From: Aminobacter niigataensis
Lineage (GTDB): Bacteria > Pseudomonadota > Alphaproteobacteria > Rhizobiales > Rhizobiaceae
Reading direction: 5' to 3'
Length of the DNA stretch: 64,000 nt
Assembly (NCBI RefSeq): GCF_014200015.1
Contig: NZ_JACHOT010000004.1
Span: 62,001-126,000, forward strand
Below the pieces are notes generated by a model. That model was not told where the DNA came from and ran no database searches. It saw only the letters and a list, made by a program, of their open reading frames with translations. Below, in pieces: positions 46,145 through 55,980 of this stretch (the stretch's first letter is position 1; each line of letters opens with the position of its first letter). Position numbers and translations under genes: made by a program.

Positions 46145-46950
46145 GCGACATGGGTCTGGTTGTGGTCGGCGCCGCCGGCCGGATGGGTCAGGTGCTGCTG
46201 CGCACCGTACACACGATGGAGGGCGTCCGCGTCGTCGGCGCCATCGAGCGCAGCGGCTCGCCCTATCTCGGCAAGGATGCCGGCGAGCTCGCGGGCATCG
46301 GCACCATCAATGTCGCGATATCAGACGACCCGCTGGCGGCCTTCGCCAAGGCTGACGGCGTGCTCGACTTCACCGCACCGGCGGCGACCGTCGAATTCGC
46401 CGGCTATGCCGCCCAGGCGCGCATCGCCCACATCATCGGCACCACCGGCTGCGCGGCCGAAGACGATGCCAGGATCGCCGCTGCCGCGCGCCATGCCACC
46501 ATCGTCAAGTCGGGCAACATGAGCCTCGGCGTCAACCTGCTCGCCGTCCTGGTCGAGAAGGCGGCGCAGGCGCTCGGGCCCGGCGACTTCGACATCGAGG
46601 TGCTGGAAATGCATCACCGCCACAAGGTCGACGCGCCTTCGGGCACGGCCCTGCTTCTCGGCGAGGCCGCAGCCGAAGGCCGCAAGATCGCGCTGGCCGA
46701 GAAGAGCGTGCGCGTGCGTGACGGCCATACCGGCGTGCGCGAGGCGGGCACCATCGGCTTTGCCACGCTGCGCGGCGGCTCGGTTGTCGGCGACCATTCC
46801 GTCATCCTCGCCGGCACCGGCGAACGCATCACCATGTCGCATCAGGCCGAGGATCGCACGATCTTCGCCCGCGGTGCGGTCAAGGCAGCGCTGTGGGCGC
46901 ATGGCCGCAAGCCCGGCCTGTATTCGATGCGCGACGTGCTTGGCTTGTAG
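46141..46950 (+). CDS. dapB: 4-hydroxy-tetrahydrodipicolinate reductase
   Basis: Lysine/DAP pathway reductase using NAD(P)H. 269 residues: [13 protein letters not shown] cofactor loop, [41 protein letters not shown] (catalytic His and Lys). Coupled to the ABC exporter and 38 bases before gpmA. Confidence 0.96.
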   Translation: MSDMGLVVVGAAGRMGQVLLRTVHTMEGVRVVGAIERSGSPYLGKDAGELAGIGTINVAISDDPLAAFAKADGVLDFTAPAATVEFAGYAAQARIAHIIGTTGCAAEDDARIAAAARHATIVKSGNMSLGVNLLAVLVEKAAQALGPGDFDIEVLEMHHRHKVDAPSGTALLLGEAAAEGRKIALAEKSVRVRDGHTGVREAGTIGFATLRGGSVVGDHSVILAGTGERITMSHQAEDRTIFARGAVKAALWAHGRKPGLYSMRDVLGL

Positions 46951-46988
46951 ATCAATCCATCGTCCTCACCCACCTCAAGGGAGCTAAA

Positions 46989-47606
46989 ATGTCCGGTACT
47001 CTCGTGCTCGTCCGTCACGGCCAGAGCGAATGGAACCTGAAGAACCTGTTCACCGGCTGGCGCGACGTCGACCTGACCGAGCAGGGCACCGCCGAAGCCA
47101 AGGCCGCCGGACAGAAGCTCAGGGCGCGCGGCCTGAAGTTCGACATCGCCTTCACCTCGGCGCTGATGCGCGCGCAGAAGACCTGCCAGCACATCCTCGA
47201 CGCCACCGGCCAGAGCGACCTCAAGACGATCCGCAACCAGGCACTCAACGAACGCGACTACGGCGACCTCAACGGCCTCAACAAGGACGATGCCCGCGCC
47301 AAGTGGGGCGAGGAGCAGGTCCACGTCTGGCGCCGCTCCTACGACACCCCGCCGCCCGGCGGTGAGAGCCTGAAGGACACCGGCGCGCGCGTCTGGCCCT
47401 ATTACATGCACGACATGCAGCCGCATGTGCTCTCCGGCGGCACGGTGCTGGTCGCTGCGCACGGCAATTCGCTGCGCGCGCTGATCATGGCGCTTGAAGG
47501 CATTTCGGGCCCGGACATCGTCAAGCTCGAACTCGGAACCGGCGTGCCGATCGTCTACAAGCTCAACGCCGATTCGACCGTCGCTTCCAAGGAAGTGCTG
47601 GCCTGA
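46989..47606 (+). CDS. gpmA: 2,3-bisphosphoglycerate-dependent phosphoglycerate mutase
   Basis: Interconverts 3- and 2-phosphoglycerate in glycolysis. 205 residues from ATG 46989 after AAGGGAGC. Phospho-His motif [10 protein letters not shown] at 7-16, [21 protein letters not shown], and the second catalytic HGNSLRALI. Shorter than the E. coli enzyme (about 250), which is normal for alphaproteobacteria. A terminator follows. Confidence 0.95.
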   Translation: MSGTLVLVRHGQSEWNLKNLFTGWRDVDLTEQGTAEAKAAGQKLRARGLKFDIAFTSALMRAQKTCQHILDATGQSDLKTIRNQALNERDYGDLNGLNKDDARAKWGEEQVHVWRRSYDTPPPGGESLKDTGARVWPYYMHDMQPHVLSGGTVLVAAHGNSLRALIMALEGISGPDIVKLELGTGVPIVYKLNADSTVASKEVLA

Positions 47607-47614
47607 GCCGACAC

Positions 47615-47638
47615 GGGAGCCGCCGATTCGCGGCTCCC
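47615..47638 (+). terminator. gpmA terminator
   Basis: Nine-bp stem GGGAGCCGC / GCGGCTCCC with a 6-base loop starting 9 bases after the gpmA stop, followed by a pyrimidine-rich GCCCCTTT tail. Confidence 0.75.
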
Positions 47639-47746
47639 GCCCCTTTGCCGGCTGCACCGCGCCGCCTGCCGCAACGTCATGCGGCACGCCAAACGCGACA
47701 ATTCCGGCCTGTCGCAGCATTCGTCGGCAAAAGCTGAAAAAGCGCG

Positions 47747-47775
47747 TTGACACAGTCGCTTCGCCCGCTTACATC
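47747..47775 (+). promoter_or_regulatory. sigma-70-type promoter of tRNA-Leu
   Basis: TTGACA (47747-47752), then a 17-base spacer and TACATC (47770-47775) (or 16 and TTACAT), 12 bases before the tRNA 5' end. Confidence 0.65.
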
Positions 47776-47786
47776 AGCGCCCACCA

Positions 47787-47871
47787 GCCCAGATGGCGGA
47801 ATTGGTAGACGCGCACGGTTCAGGTCCGTGTGCCGCGAGGCGTGGAGGTTCGAGTCCTCTTCTGGGCACCA
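47787..47871 (+). tRNA. tRNA-Leu (anticodon CAG)
   Basis: 85-nt class II tRNA: acceptor GCCCAGA/TCTGGGC, anticodon stem CACGG/CCGTG with loop TTCAGGT (CAG), a variable arm and encoded CCA. Immediately upstream of the gtr glycosylation genes. Confidence 0.95.
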
Positions 47872-48175
47872 TCATCCGGACTACCAACCGGATGAACCAG
47901 TCGGTCGATGCGTCGACCGACAATGATCTTTCCTTCACAATCGCTCTGCCGCGCCGGACCGCTCGGCTAGTCGACACACCCTCTGGGGTGTCTAGAACCT
48001 GGAGCCGTGCCGCAGATGAGCGGCCCCCATGGGCAGGTATAGGCCAGTTGCAGGCCGGCATCATCTCAATACGCCTAGTACTACATACCGCGTGCCAAGT
48101 TGGCATCCGGCCATTATTTGTTTTGTTACCAATTCAACTTACCGTTGCTACCGAATAGTTGGGGGGAGTAGCGCG
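47872..48175. promoter_or_regulatory. 304-base gap with palindrome upstream of gtrB
   Basis: Contains a perfect 13-base palindrome TGCCAAGTTGGCA (48093-48105), about 70 bases before the gtrB start and followed by a T-rich stretch, so a possible operator. A weaker stem ACACCC/GGGTGT lies at 47976-47991. No 3' duplication of tRNA-Leu was seen. Confidence 0.35.
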
Positions 48176-49204
48176 GTGGCCGATCCAAAATACCTGTCCG
48201 GGCAGCGCCAGGTCGCGCTTTCGGTGGTTGTGCCCTGTTACAATGAAATCGACGGCATTGGAGAGCTCTACAGGCGCGTTTCCGCATCCTGCCAGGCACA
48301 GGCAGGCCAGTCCTATGAGATCGTACTCGTCAACGACGGGTCGACCGACGGCACCCGTGACGCGATCTTCAACTTGGCAGCACGTGACAGTCACATCGTC
48401 GGGATAGACCTTGCCCGCAACTATGGCCACCAGATCGCGCTCAGCGCCGGCCTGGAATTCTGCTGCGGCAGGCGCATCCTCATCCTCGACGCCGATCTCC
48501 AGGATCCGCCGGAACTGCTCGGCGGGTTGATGGCTAAGATGGACGAGGGCTTCGACGTCGTCTACGGCCAGCGCCAGATGCGCGAGGGCGAGGGCTGGTT
48601 CAAGCTCGCCACTGCCTCGATCTTCTATCGTTTGCTGCGCCGGATGGTCGATGTCGACATCGCCGCCGATACTGGCGATTTCCGGCTGATGAGCCGCCGC
48701 GCGCTCGATCACCTCAATGCGATGCCCGAGCGCTACCGCTTCATCCGCGGCATGGTGAGCTGGATCGGGCTGAAACAGGTCGCCTTCCCCTACCAGCGCC
48801 AACGCCGCTTTGCCGGCACCACCCATTACCCGCTGCGCAAGATGATCCTGCTAGCAGTCGACGCCATGACGAGCTTTTCCGTCGCACCCCTGCGCTTTGC
48901 GTCGCATCTGGGCATGGCCTTCGGCGTGCTCGGCCTGCTCACGCTCGGCCACACCCTCTATTCGTGGTTGATGGGCAGCGTCCTGCCCGGCTGGACCAGC
49001 CTTGCTGCCATCGTGCTCATCCTCGGCAGCGTGCAACTGCTGGTGCTCGGCATCTTCGGCGAGTATCTCGGCCGGATGTACATGGAGACGAAGCGGCGGC
49101 CGCTCTACATCGTCAACGAGGTCATCTCGGGCGAAGTCGCCGATGAACAGGACGTGGGCGCTCGCAATCTTCAACAACTGGTCAAGGAAGCGCTCCGTGC
49201 CTGA
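48176..49204 (+). CDS. gtrB: GtrB-like bactoprenol glycosyltransferase
   Basis: 342 residues from a GTG at 48176 with GGGGGGAG 8 bases upstream. GT2 domain: SVVVPCYNEIDGI, VNDGSTDGT, LDADLQDPPELL (metal-binding DxD-like) and HYPLRKMILLAVDAMTSFS; two C-terminal membrane helices. GtrB enzymes load a sugar on undecaprenyl phosphate at the inner face of the membrane. A GtrA-containing gene follows 47 bases downstream. Confidence 0.88.
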   Translation: MADPKYLSGQRQVALSVVVPCYNEIDGIGELYRRVSASCQAQAGQSYEIVLVNDGSTDGTRDAIFNLAARDSHIVGIDLARNYGHQIALSAGLEFCCGRRILILDADLQDPPELLGGLMAKMDEGFDVVYGQRQMREGEGWFKLATASIFYRLLRRMVDVDIAADTGDFRLMSRRALDHLNAMPERYRFIRGMVSWIGLKQVAFPYQRQRRFAGTTHYPLRKMILLAVDAMTSFSVAPLRFASHLGMAFGVLGLLTLGHTLYSWLMGSVLPGWTSLAAIVLILGSVQLLVLGIFGEYLGRMYMETKRRPLYIVNEVISGEVADEQDVGARNLQQLVKEALRA

Positions 49205-49251
49205 GACCGGCCGGCACGCCGCCACAGATATTCTTTTCGGAGCGCAGCATA

Positions 49252-51186
49252 GTGTCCACCCGATCGAAACCGCTGTTTGAACTGCAGCGTGTCCTCAGAT
49301 ACGGGGCCGTTGGTCTGCTGAACACGGCACTCGGATTCGGCATCATATTGGCATTGCTGAAGCTTGGCTTCGGCGATTTCATGGCGAATGTCACTGGCTT
49401 CGCAGCAGGCCTGCTTCTGAGCTTCGTCCTCAACAGCCTTTGGACATTCGATCGGACGGCCGGATATCAGCCGGGTGTGGTGTGGAGATATGCGATCAGC
49501 TTTGCCATCGCCTATGCGGCGAACCTTGCCGTCGTGATGGCGGCACGGGCTGGTGGCATTGTCGACAACCCATTGACCCACCTCGCCGGCATCGGCGTCT
49601 ATTCGATCACCTTCTACCTCGGATCCGCACATTTCGTGTTCGTTCCACGCTCGGGATTACAGAGCAAGGAACGCAGAGACTACACGCTCTCGACAGAGCG
49701 TTGGCCGGAAGCAGCCATCTTCCTGGGCTTGTTGGCTGCTTATCTTATGCTCCGGAACATCGCAGTTTCCCTCGACGTGGTATGGCAGATGTGGATCGCC
49801 CGCCAAATGCTTGGCGGCGCCGTGCTGTACAGGGATATTCTGGAACTGAACCCACCTCTGTGGTTCTGGATGGCCACTCCAGTGGAATGGACCGCGCAGG
49901 CACTCGACATCCCGTCGGTGCAGGCCATTGTCGCGGCGGTGTTTCTCCTCATTGCGGCTGCACTTGCGTTGTTGTCCATCCTCCTGACGGACACTTCCCC
50001 CGCGACGCGCGCAACTCTGCTTGTCACCGCATTTCTTGCACTGGTCATAATTCCCATTCAGGAATTTGCACAACGCGAGCACTTGGCAGCTATCGGCGCC
50101 ATCCCCTACCTGGCTTTGATTGCGAGGCGCGCCGACAACCTCCCCACGGACTGGAAGGTTGCTGCCGCTACCGGACTGTTGGCGGCATCTGGCTTTGCCT
50201 TGAAACACTATTTCGTGCTGGTGCCGCTGCTGCTCGAGCTCTGGCTCATCTACAGGCTGCGGCGAAACTGGACGCCCGTTCGTGCCGAAACCGCGATTCT
50301 GTCGGCCGGCGCCGCCAGCTATGGTGTCGCCGTCGTCCTGCTTGCGCCGGATTTCCTGACGACCATGGTGCCGATGGTGAGCATCGCCTATGACGGCTAT
50401 GAGGTATCTTTTCTCAAGCAGTTCCTGCGGCCGTTCATAGCCGTCTGGGCGCTGTCGGGCATTGTGTTGTGGCAGCAAAGGAGCACGCTGCCTTCGCTGA
50501 CATTCGCTTCCGCGCTGGCTGCGCTGGCCTTCAGCTTCGCCTATTTCGCGCAGCAGAAAGGCTGGCGGTACCATTCGGTTCCGACGACTGCGCTGTTGTT
50601 CTTCGCCGTCGCCCCTCTCTGGCAGAGGCACCGCTGGAGGAGTGTTACGCTTCCTGCAAACGCCGCTCTCGTCGTCTGCACCCTCCTCCCCTTGATCGTC
50701 AGCCTCGCCGCCGGTCCCTACAAGAATGTCACCGAGGCCACCGTTCGTGACCTGCTGCGCGACAGCAGGCCCGGAACGGCAACAATGATGCTGACGGCAC
50801 ATCCGACCAACTTCTGGCCCACGGTGGAGAAGGCCGGACTCAAATGGCCATCGCGCTATTTCGCCTTCTGGATGGTGCTTGCCATGTCCGAACACGAAAA
50901 AAAATACGGCAGCCTGACGCCGGAACTCGCCGCCCTGGCAAACGACATTCGGCGCCAGACCGTCGAGGACCTTCGGTGCAATGTGCCTGATATCATCTTG
51001 GTGGACGACTTCCGCCTGTCGAAATCTCCCGGCTTCGACATCCTGGAATTCTTCAGGGAGGACAAGGACTTCGAGCGCCTTTTCGCCAACTACTCCCTGG
51101 ACAGGAAAAGCGTCATCTACACGTCTTACAAGAAGGCTGCTGATTGGCAGCCGGAGCGTCCGGTGGGCTGCCGAACCATCTATTAG
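49252..51186 (+). CDS. GtrA flippase domain fused to polytopic glycosyltransferase-like domain
   Basis: 644 residues from GTG 49252. Residues about 12-130 form a GtrA domain (RYGAVGLLNTALGFGIILAL, SFVLNSLWTF) with four helices, the proposed flippase of lipid-linked sugar. From about residue 155 the chain is a GT-C-like polytopic enzyme with about ten helices, starting ...DVVWQMWIARQMLGGAVLYRDILELNPPLWFW with the acidic motif (RDILELNP) typical of GT-C loop 1, and a C-terminal soluble region with LTAHPTNFWP. With GtrB this would supply flipping and final transfer in one protein. Confidence 0.8.
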   Translation: MSTRSKPLFELQRVLRYGAVGLLNTALGFGIILALLKLGFGDFMANVTGFAAGLLLSFVLNSLWTFDRTAGYQPGVVWRYAISFAIAYAANLAVVMAARAGGIVDNPLTHLAGIGVYSITFYLGSAHFVFVPRSGLQSKERRDYTLSTERWPEAAIFLGLLAAYLMLRNIAVSLDVVWQMWIARQMLGGAVLYRDILELNPPLWFWMATPVEWTAQALDIPSVQAIVAAVFLLIAAALALLSILLTDTSPATRATLLVTAFLALVIIPIQEFAQREHLAAIGAIPYLALIARRADNLPTDWKVAAATGLLAASGFALKHYFVLVPLLLELWLIYRLRRNWTPVRAETAILSAGAASYGVAVVLLAPDFLTTMVPMVSIAYDGYEVSFLKQFLRPFIAVWALSGIVLWQQRSTLPSLTFASALAALAFSFAYFAQQKGWRYHSVPTTALLFFAVAPLWQRHRWRSVTLPANAALVVCTLLPLIVSLAAGPYKNVTEATVRDLLRDSRPGTATMMLTAHPTNFWPTVEKAGLKWPSRYFAFWMVLAMSEHEKKYGSLTPELAALANDIRRQTVEDLRCNVPDIILVDDFRLSKSPGFDILEFFREDKDFERLFANYSLDRKSVIYTSYKKAADWQPERPVGCRTIY

Positions 51187-51388
51187 CCATGCAATCGGCT
51201 TTTTCGCCCCGGCCTAAATACAGGCCTTGAGCCATCCCGATCGAGCGCCACGCGCATTTGGCACTGGCCTGCTACCCGCAGTCTCTCCCTCGATCATCGT
51301 CCGAATGGTCGGCTTCCAGCCGGCCCATGGTCGGTGATAATATCAGGTTGCGCTAATACGTTCGCACAACCTGTTGAGGAGCACGCCG

Positions 51389-51877
51389 ATGCTGCGCTTT
51401 GCCCTTTTCGCCGGTGCCCTGGCCCTTGCTGCCGGTACTGCAGCCAGGGCTGAAGACAAACCCCAAGCCGCGCCGAGCGTGCTCGAAGGCGTCACCGTCG
51501 CGGAACTCCAGGAGATCATGACCAAGGCCGGATATCAGGCCAAGGTCGGCACCGACAGCGACAACCTGCCGGTCATCGATTCCAAGGCCTCAGGCATGAA
51601 TTTCTGGGTCTATTTCTACAATTGCGAGGGCGAACCGCAGAAATGTCGGCGGGTGCAGTTCCAGAGCAGCTTCAAGACCGACAAGGCGATGCAGGACAAA
51701 GCGCTCGAATGGAACAACAAGAAGGTCGCCGGCCGCGCCTCCAACGAAAAGGACAATACCTATTTCGACTATCTGATCGATTGCGGCGGCGGCGTCTCGT
51801 CCGGCAACCTGTCGCAAAACCTCGAGCGTTTCGACACGCTGATGGCAGAGTTCACCGCCTATATCGGCTGGCGCTGA
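51389..51877 (+). CDS. YbjN-domain secreted protein
   Basis: 162 residues from ATG 51389 (GAGGAG 7 bases upstream); signal peptide ending TAARA. The mature part resembles YbjN-type sensory-transduction-like domains: VTVAELQEIMTKAGYQAKV, MNFWVYFYNC..KCRRVQFQSSF. Two Cys in the middle may form a disulfide. Function unknown. Followed by terminator-like hairpins. Confidence 0.75.
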   Translation: MLRFALFAGALALAAGTAARAEDKPQAAPSVLEGVTVAELQEIMTKAGYQAKVGTDSDNLPVIDSKASGMNFWVYFYNCEGEPQKCRRVQFQSSFKTDKAMQDKALEWNNKKVAGRASNEKDNTYFDYLIDCGGGVSSGNLSQNLERFDTLMAEFTAYIGWR

Positions 51878-51904
51878 ACAGCGCGGCCTCCAGTCTCGCG
51901 AACT

Positions 51905-51971
51905 CATGCAAAGGGCACCCATCGGCCCCCTTTGCATGAGTAAGCTTCGGCCCCTTGTCAGTTACGGGGCC
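51905..51971. terminator. double hairpin between convergent genes
   Basis: First: 11-bp perfect stem CATGCAAAGGG / CCCTTTGCATG (51905-51915, 51928-51938). Second: GGCCCC / GGGGCC (51949-51954, 51966-51971). Placed between the YbjN gene (+) and the SPW gene (-). Confidence 0.55.
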
Positions 51972-51993
51972 TTCGCGCGTCGAGCTGCCTTGC

Positions 51994-52374
51994 TCAAGCC
52001 TCGAGGTTGCGGTTGCGGTCCTGCCAGAGTTCCAGAACTGCCAGCACCGCCACTGCGATGCCGAGGCCGACATGCCAGTTGCGCAGCACGCCGCCATATC
52101 CGAAGACGAAGGGCTGCACCACCATCCAGACGCCGCAGAACAGCGACAGGATTTCCTCCCAGCGCCGCAGGAAGATTTGCTCCAGTCCGGAAAGCACGAC
52201 GATCGCGGCGCCGACGAGTGCGGTCACCGCCATCATGGTCGGCATGCCGGTTTCGCCGAACCACATCGGCGACACGATGATCGCGGCGCCGAGGATCATC
52301 GAAGCGATGTCCTCCCAGCGCCGATGTTGCGACAGTCCCAGGGGACCCATTACATTGAGCGTTGCCATGATCAA
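51994..52374 (-). CDS. SPW-repeat membrane protein
   Basis: 126 residues with four helices and the SPW-type motif IIVSPMWFGETG plus a second related unit (WMVVQPFVFGYGG). Each unit is a pair of helices with W-E-D/E (RRWEDIAS, RRWEEILS) before it. Function unknown. Start 52374 or two codons later. Confidence 0.82.
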   Translation of the reverse strand: MIMATLNVMGPLGLSQHRRWEDIASMILGAAIIVSPMWFGETGMPTMMAVTALVGAAIVVLSGLEQIFLRRWEEILSLFCGVWMVVQPFVFGYGGVLRNWHVGLGIAVAVLAVLELWQDRNRNLEA

Positions 52375-52543
52375 AATCCTCTCAGGCTACATTTGAGTTC
52401 TGCTCAAACGCCCGTGAGGACCAAGTGCGTGGTTGTCGAACTCCTCAGTCGGGCGTTCTTCGCACTGGCGCCATTATCTCAAAAAAGTGCAACAAGTTCA
52501 ATGGATCCGGTTCCGGCGGACGATCACACTGGCGACATCGAAG

Positions 52544-53518
52544 CTACTCGCCGGTCACCTTCGCATAGAGCCGCGACCGCGACCCGAGCAAGCCGAGTAT
52601 CCGGCCGGCCGACCAACCGGACGCACGCGCCAGGGCAAGCACCCCAGGGCCACCGCGGACCGGCACCGCAAGTGCGGTGGCGGCAGTGGCAAGCAGCCTG
52701 TAGGCGAGCAGCGGCACGAGCGATGCTGCCCTCCTGTCGCCGCCCCTTCGCTTGCGGGTGAACGACGCCAGCGATTGATCGCGGGCGCGCCTGAACTGAT
52801 AGGAAAAGGTCAGGCGTGAAGGCGGCATCGTTTCGTAGACCATGGCCCGGTCAGCCCAGGATTTCGTCAGTCCAAGGCGCGTGACCTCGTGGTCGAATGC
52901 CGCGTCGCTGCCACCCGACATCGGATCGCGCTCGTCGAACCGCAGCCTGTGGACCACGAACAGATCGCGGTGGGCGAGCCAGTTGTTGGTGACGACGGTG
53001 ATCCGATCTGCCCTGCCCGCCGCGTTCTGGCGCCGGGCAACGAACGCCTTGTGGCGGAACCGCTGCTGGACCCCGCGCATGATCGCCTTGCGCCACCGCG
53101 ACAGCGGAACCGCGGGCGGCTGCGCCTCCACCGGGCCGCCGATGAGCAGCGCCCGGCTGCGGCGATGTTCGGCGACAAGTTCGACAAGCCAATCCTTGGC
53201 AACGCGCTCGTCGTCGTCGACGAAGGCGACAAGATCGGCCCCGGTTTCGAGCGCATGCGCGACCGCACGATTGCGCGCGAAAGGAATGCCGATGGACGGC
53301 TCGAGCCGATAGTCGAGGTTCAGGCCCCCGGCAGCGCCAAGCACGATATCGCGACAATCGGGCTGAGCCGCATTCTCGACCACGACGAAGCTGACGTCGG
53401 TGAGGGGAGGCATCTCACAAGCAGACCATGAGGCGAGAAGCTGCTTGAGCATGACTGGTCGTTGCCGGGTGATGGCAGCAACACAGAGCCGCAGACGCGG
53501 CATCGAATTCGAGGACAT
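52544..53518 (-). CDS. family 2 glycosyltransferase
   Basis: 324 residues from ATG 53518. GT-A fold with LRLCVAAITRQRPVMLKQLLASW, GIPFARNRAVAHALETGADLVAFVDDDERV (DDD metal site) and SWADRAMVYETMPPSRLT. No membrane helices except a possible hydrophobic tail (LAYRLLATAATALAVPV). Probably acts on a surface polysaccharide; acceptor unknown. Divergent from the next glycosyltransferase. Confidence 0.85.
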   Translation of the reverse strand: MSSNSMPRLRLCVAAITRQRPVMLKQLLASWSACEMPPLTDVSFVVVENAAQPDCRDIVLGAAGGLNLDYRLEPSIGIPFARNRAVAHALETGADLVAFVDDDERVAKDWLVELVAEHRRSRALLIGGPVEAQPPAVPLSRWRKAIMRGVQQRFRHKAFVARRQNAAGRADRITVVTNNWLAHRDLFVVHRLRFDERDPMSGGSDAAFDHEVTRLGLTKSWADRAMVYETMPPSRLTFSYQFRRARDQSLASFTRKRRGGDRRAASLVPLLAYRLLATAATALAVPVRGGPGVLALARASGWSAGRILGLLGSRSRLYAKVTGE

Positions 53519-53694
53519 GGCCCTTGCTCCGCATTCGGATTTGCGTCGCCAGGGCAGCGGCAACAGGTCTCAAGTGCGGGGGCGGCTCCCGTTTCCCACA
53601 ATCATACATCTATTGCAAGTAGAAATTTTTATGCGATACAACCCGATTTAATCAGGCAGGCTTGAGTGGCCGAAGCAAACCGCGCGAGTGTTCC

Positions 53695-55581
53695 ATGAGA
53701 CCGATCCTGTCCTATTGCATCCCCGTCCAGGACCGGGCGGCCGACCTCAGGCTGACGCTGCGGCAAAATCTCGACCAGAACCGCCAGTTCGAAACGCTGG
53801 TGGAATTCGTCGTCGCCAATTTCGACACGGACGACGAACTGGATTGCTGGCTGCGCGAGACCTTTGTCGCGGAAATCGCGTCCGGGTACCTGAAGCCAAG
53901 GCGGGTCGGGCACCTGGATCCATGGCATTTCGGCCGGGCCAAAAACGTGTTCCGCGACCATATCGAGGGCGCGATCTATTCCAGCCTTGACGCCGACAAC
54001 TTCGTCTCGCCGGCAGAGACGCAGCAAATCCTGGACCTGCATGCCGAGCATGGCCGCAAGATGCTGATCCATCATTTCAGCGGCAACTGGGGCGACGGCA
54101 CCTGCGGCAGGGTCACGCTGCCGGCCGATCTTTATCGTTCCGTTGGATATGACGAAAGGGCGTTGCCGCGCCAGTTCGACGAGATGGACCTCATCCTCTC
54201 CGCGCTGCGGGCCGACCGCGACCTCACCTACATCTCGCATTTCCCCGGCGGCGCGCTGCAGAAGTCGAAGGCCACTGCCAACTTCATGCTCGGCGAAGGT
54301 ATCACAGTGAAAAACCTTGTGGTCGACGACTTGCGCACCACCAAGCCGCTCAACCCAAGGAACAAGGGCTATGCCGACGACTGCGGGCTTCTCGGCGCCA
54401 TGCAACACTTCAACCGCGCATCAAGTTTTGCCAGGAATGCCAGCAAGGCCGACAACAAGGAGCGCTATTTTGCCGAAGCGATGCAGGCGGTGCACGTAGC
54501 CATCGCCGCACAAGGTCCGGCAGAGGCCTTGCGGTGCTTTTTCGAGGAGCCGAGCCGGCCCCTTCCCCAACTCGACGACGGCAAGGTGCCGGTCTTTGCC
54601 TGCGTGAAGGACGACACGTTCGTGCTCGAGGAGTGGTACAGGCATTACAGCCGCATCGGCTGCGGACCGTTCTTCATCATCGACGACCGCTCGGCGGTGC
54701 CGGTGGCCGAAACCCTGCCCTATCGCGACGTCCTTACCCTGGCGCCGAGGGTGGGCCACTATCGAACCTGCAAGAACGCGTGGCTGATGGCCGCCATGAA
54801 GGCCGTGCTGCCGCAAGGTCGATGGGCACTCACCATCGACGCCGACGAATTCGTCGATGTCCCGTCTGCGCTCGGCGGCACCATGGGCGACGTGGTCTTG
54901 GCCGCATCGGCCGCCGGCCGGTCCTGGGTGCCGGGTGTGCTCGTCGACATGCTGCCGGCAGCTTCGAGCCTGGCCAACGGCCCGGCACATGCCTCATTCC
55001 TGCATGAGTTCGATCGCCATCTGCTCGATGGAAGGGGCGACAGCACCGCCTACCGCGCCAACAAGTCGGTGCGCTGGGCCTTCGGCAAACGATGGCGCGC
55101 GAGCTATTGCATCGATGCGCGCTATCGCATCGCCGGCACGGTGGACGTGCTGCGCAAGGTTCCGCTGGTGAGGTACCGCCAGGACATCAAGGTCCATCAC
55201 GGCTTCCACGATCTCGGCTACTCCGACCAGCCGAGGGTTCGCTCCGACGCCTGGCGCAGCCCGCTGCTGCTGCCGATGCGCCACTACAAGCTGGTGAAGC
55301 TTTTCGATGCGGCAGAGCGCCGGCGCATGGCCGAGCACGTGCAATTGTCCTTCGTCCACGACCGCAAGACGACCGCCAACCTGCGCACGCTCGTCGCCGG
55401 AGACCGGTCGACGGCCTGGGAGAAGCTCCAGGCGCTCGATACCGTCGAATACGACCCAAACCTGTTCTCCGACCCGGAATTCTTCCGTGCGGTGCCGGGC
55501 ATGACAAGCGCAATGGGCTGTTTCCTGCGGCGGGGTATCAGGGCGATGCGCGGCACAGGCGAGGCACGACGCACAAAATAG
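53695..55581 (+). CDS. two-domain glycosyltransferase (GT-A plus GT92/GT2_4-like)
   Basis: 628 residues from ATG 53695; the frame is open to a TTG at 53662. The N-terminal domain starts ILSYCIPVQDRAADLRLTLRQNL and has SLDADNF as a DxD site. The second half (from about 315) starts VPVFACVKDDTFVLEEWYRHYSRIGCGPFFIIDDRS and has LTIDADEFV, the pattern of Glyco_tranf_2_4/GT92-like enzymes. Two catalytic centres suggest a bifunctional transferase. Acceptor unknown. Confidence 0.78.
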   Translation: MRPILSYCIPVQDRAADLRLTLRQNLDQNRQFETLVEFVVANFDTDDELDCWLRETFVAEIASGYLKPRRVGHLDPWHFGRAKNVFRDHIEGAIYSSLDADNFVSPAETQQILDLHAEHGRKMLIHHFSGNWGDGTCGRVTLPADLYRSVGYDERALPRQFDEMDLILSALRADRDLTYISHFPGGALQKSKATANFMLGEGITVKNLVVDDLRTTKPLNPRNKGYADDCGLLGAMQHFNRASSFARNASKADNKERYFAEAMQAVHVAIAAQGPAEALRCFFEEPSRPLPQLDDGKVPVFACVKDDTFVLEEWYRHYSRIGCGPFFIIDDRSAVPVAETLPYRDVLTLAPRVGHYRTCKNAWLMAAMKAVLPQGRWALTIDADEFVDVPSALGGTMGDVVLAASAAGRSWVPGVLVDMLPAASSLANGPAHASFLHEFDRHLLDGRGDSTAYRANKSVRWAFGKRWRASYCIDARYRIAGTVDVLRKVPLVRYRQDIKVHHGFHDLGYSDQPRVRSDAWRSPLLLPMRHYKLVKLFDAAERRRMAEHVQLSFVHDRKTTANLRTLVAGDRSTAWEKLQALDTVEYDPNLFSDPEFFRAVPGMTSAMGCFLRRGIRAMRGTGEARRTK

Positions 55582-55980
55582 ATCACGGCGGCCACCCGCC
55601 GGAACCGGTTCCAGGGCACGGGGCAATCCGCCCGTTTTATCGCGCTACGGGCCCGCACAATCCTACTTGAATCATCCGAACCAGTTTCTGGTCGTTATCG
55701 ATCTTTCCTTTGGCCGGCATCTATCTGCCAAGTATACCCAAGCAATAATCGCCACGCTCTACATGAGCGGGGACTCAGGCACATCTGAAGCTCACCTCTG
55801 CGCGGCATCGGCTTTTGTGAATAAATTCCTTACAGATTCAAAGAATCCGCCTGACAAACTGTTACCTTGAGACTCCAAACGTGTGCGGCCGCCACGGAAC
55901 CGCCCGAAGCTTGCCCCATTCGCTGCCACATTTGGGTTGAAACCGCTCCGTGTGTGCATCAACGGAGCATTAACCAGAAG
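55582..55980. other. 399-base non-coding gap
   Basis: Between the two-domain glycosyltransferase and rlpA-like gene. AT-richer in its middle (55660-55870), probably promoter DNA. No RNA gene, repeat or convincing small gene recognised. Confidence 0.5.

Noticed and set aside
47787-51186. Second tRNA-targeted island (tRNA-Leu plus gtr genes)
   Set aside because: No integrase and no duplicated tRNA-Leu 3' end were found downstream.
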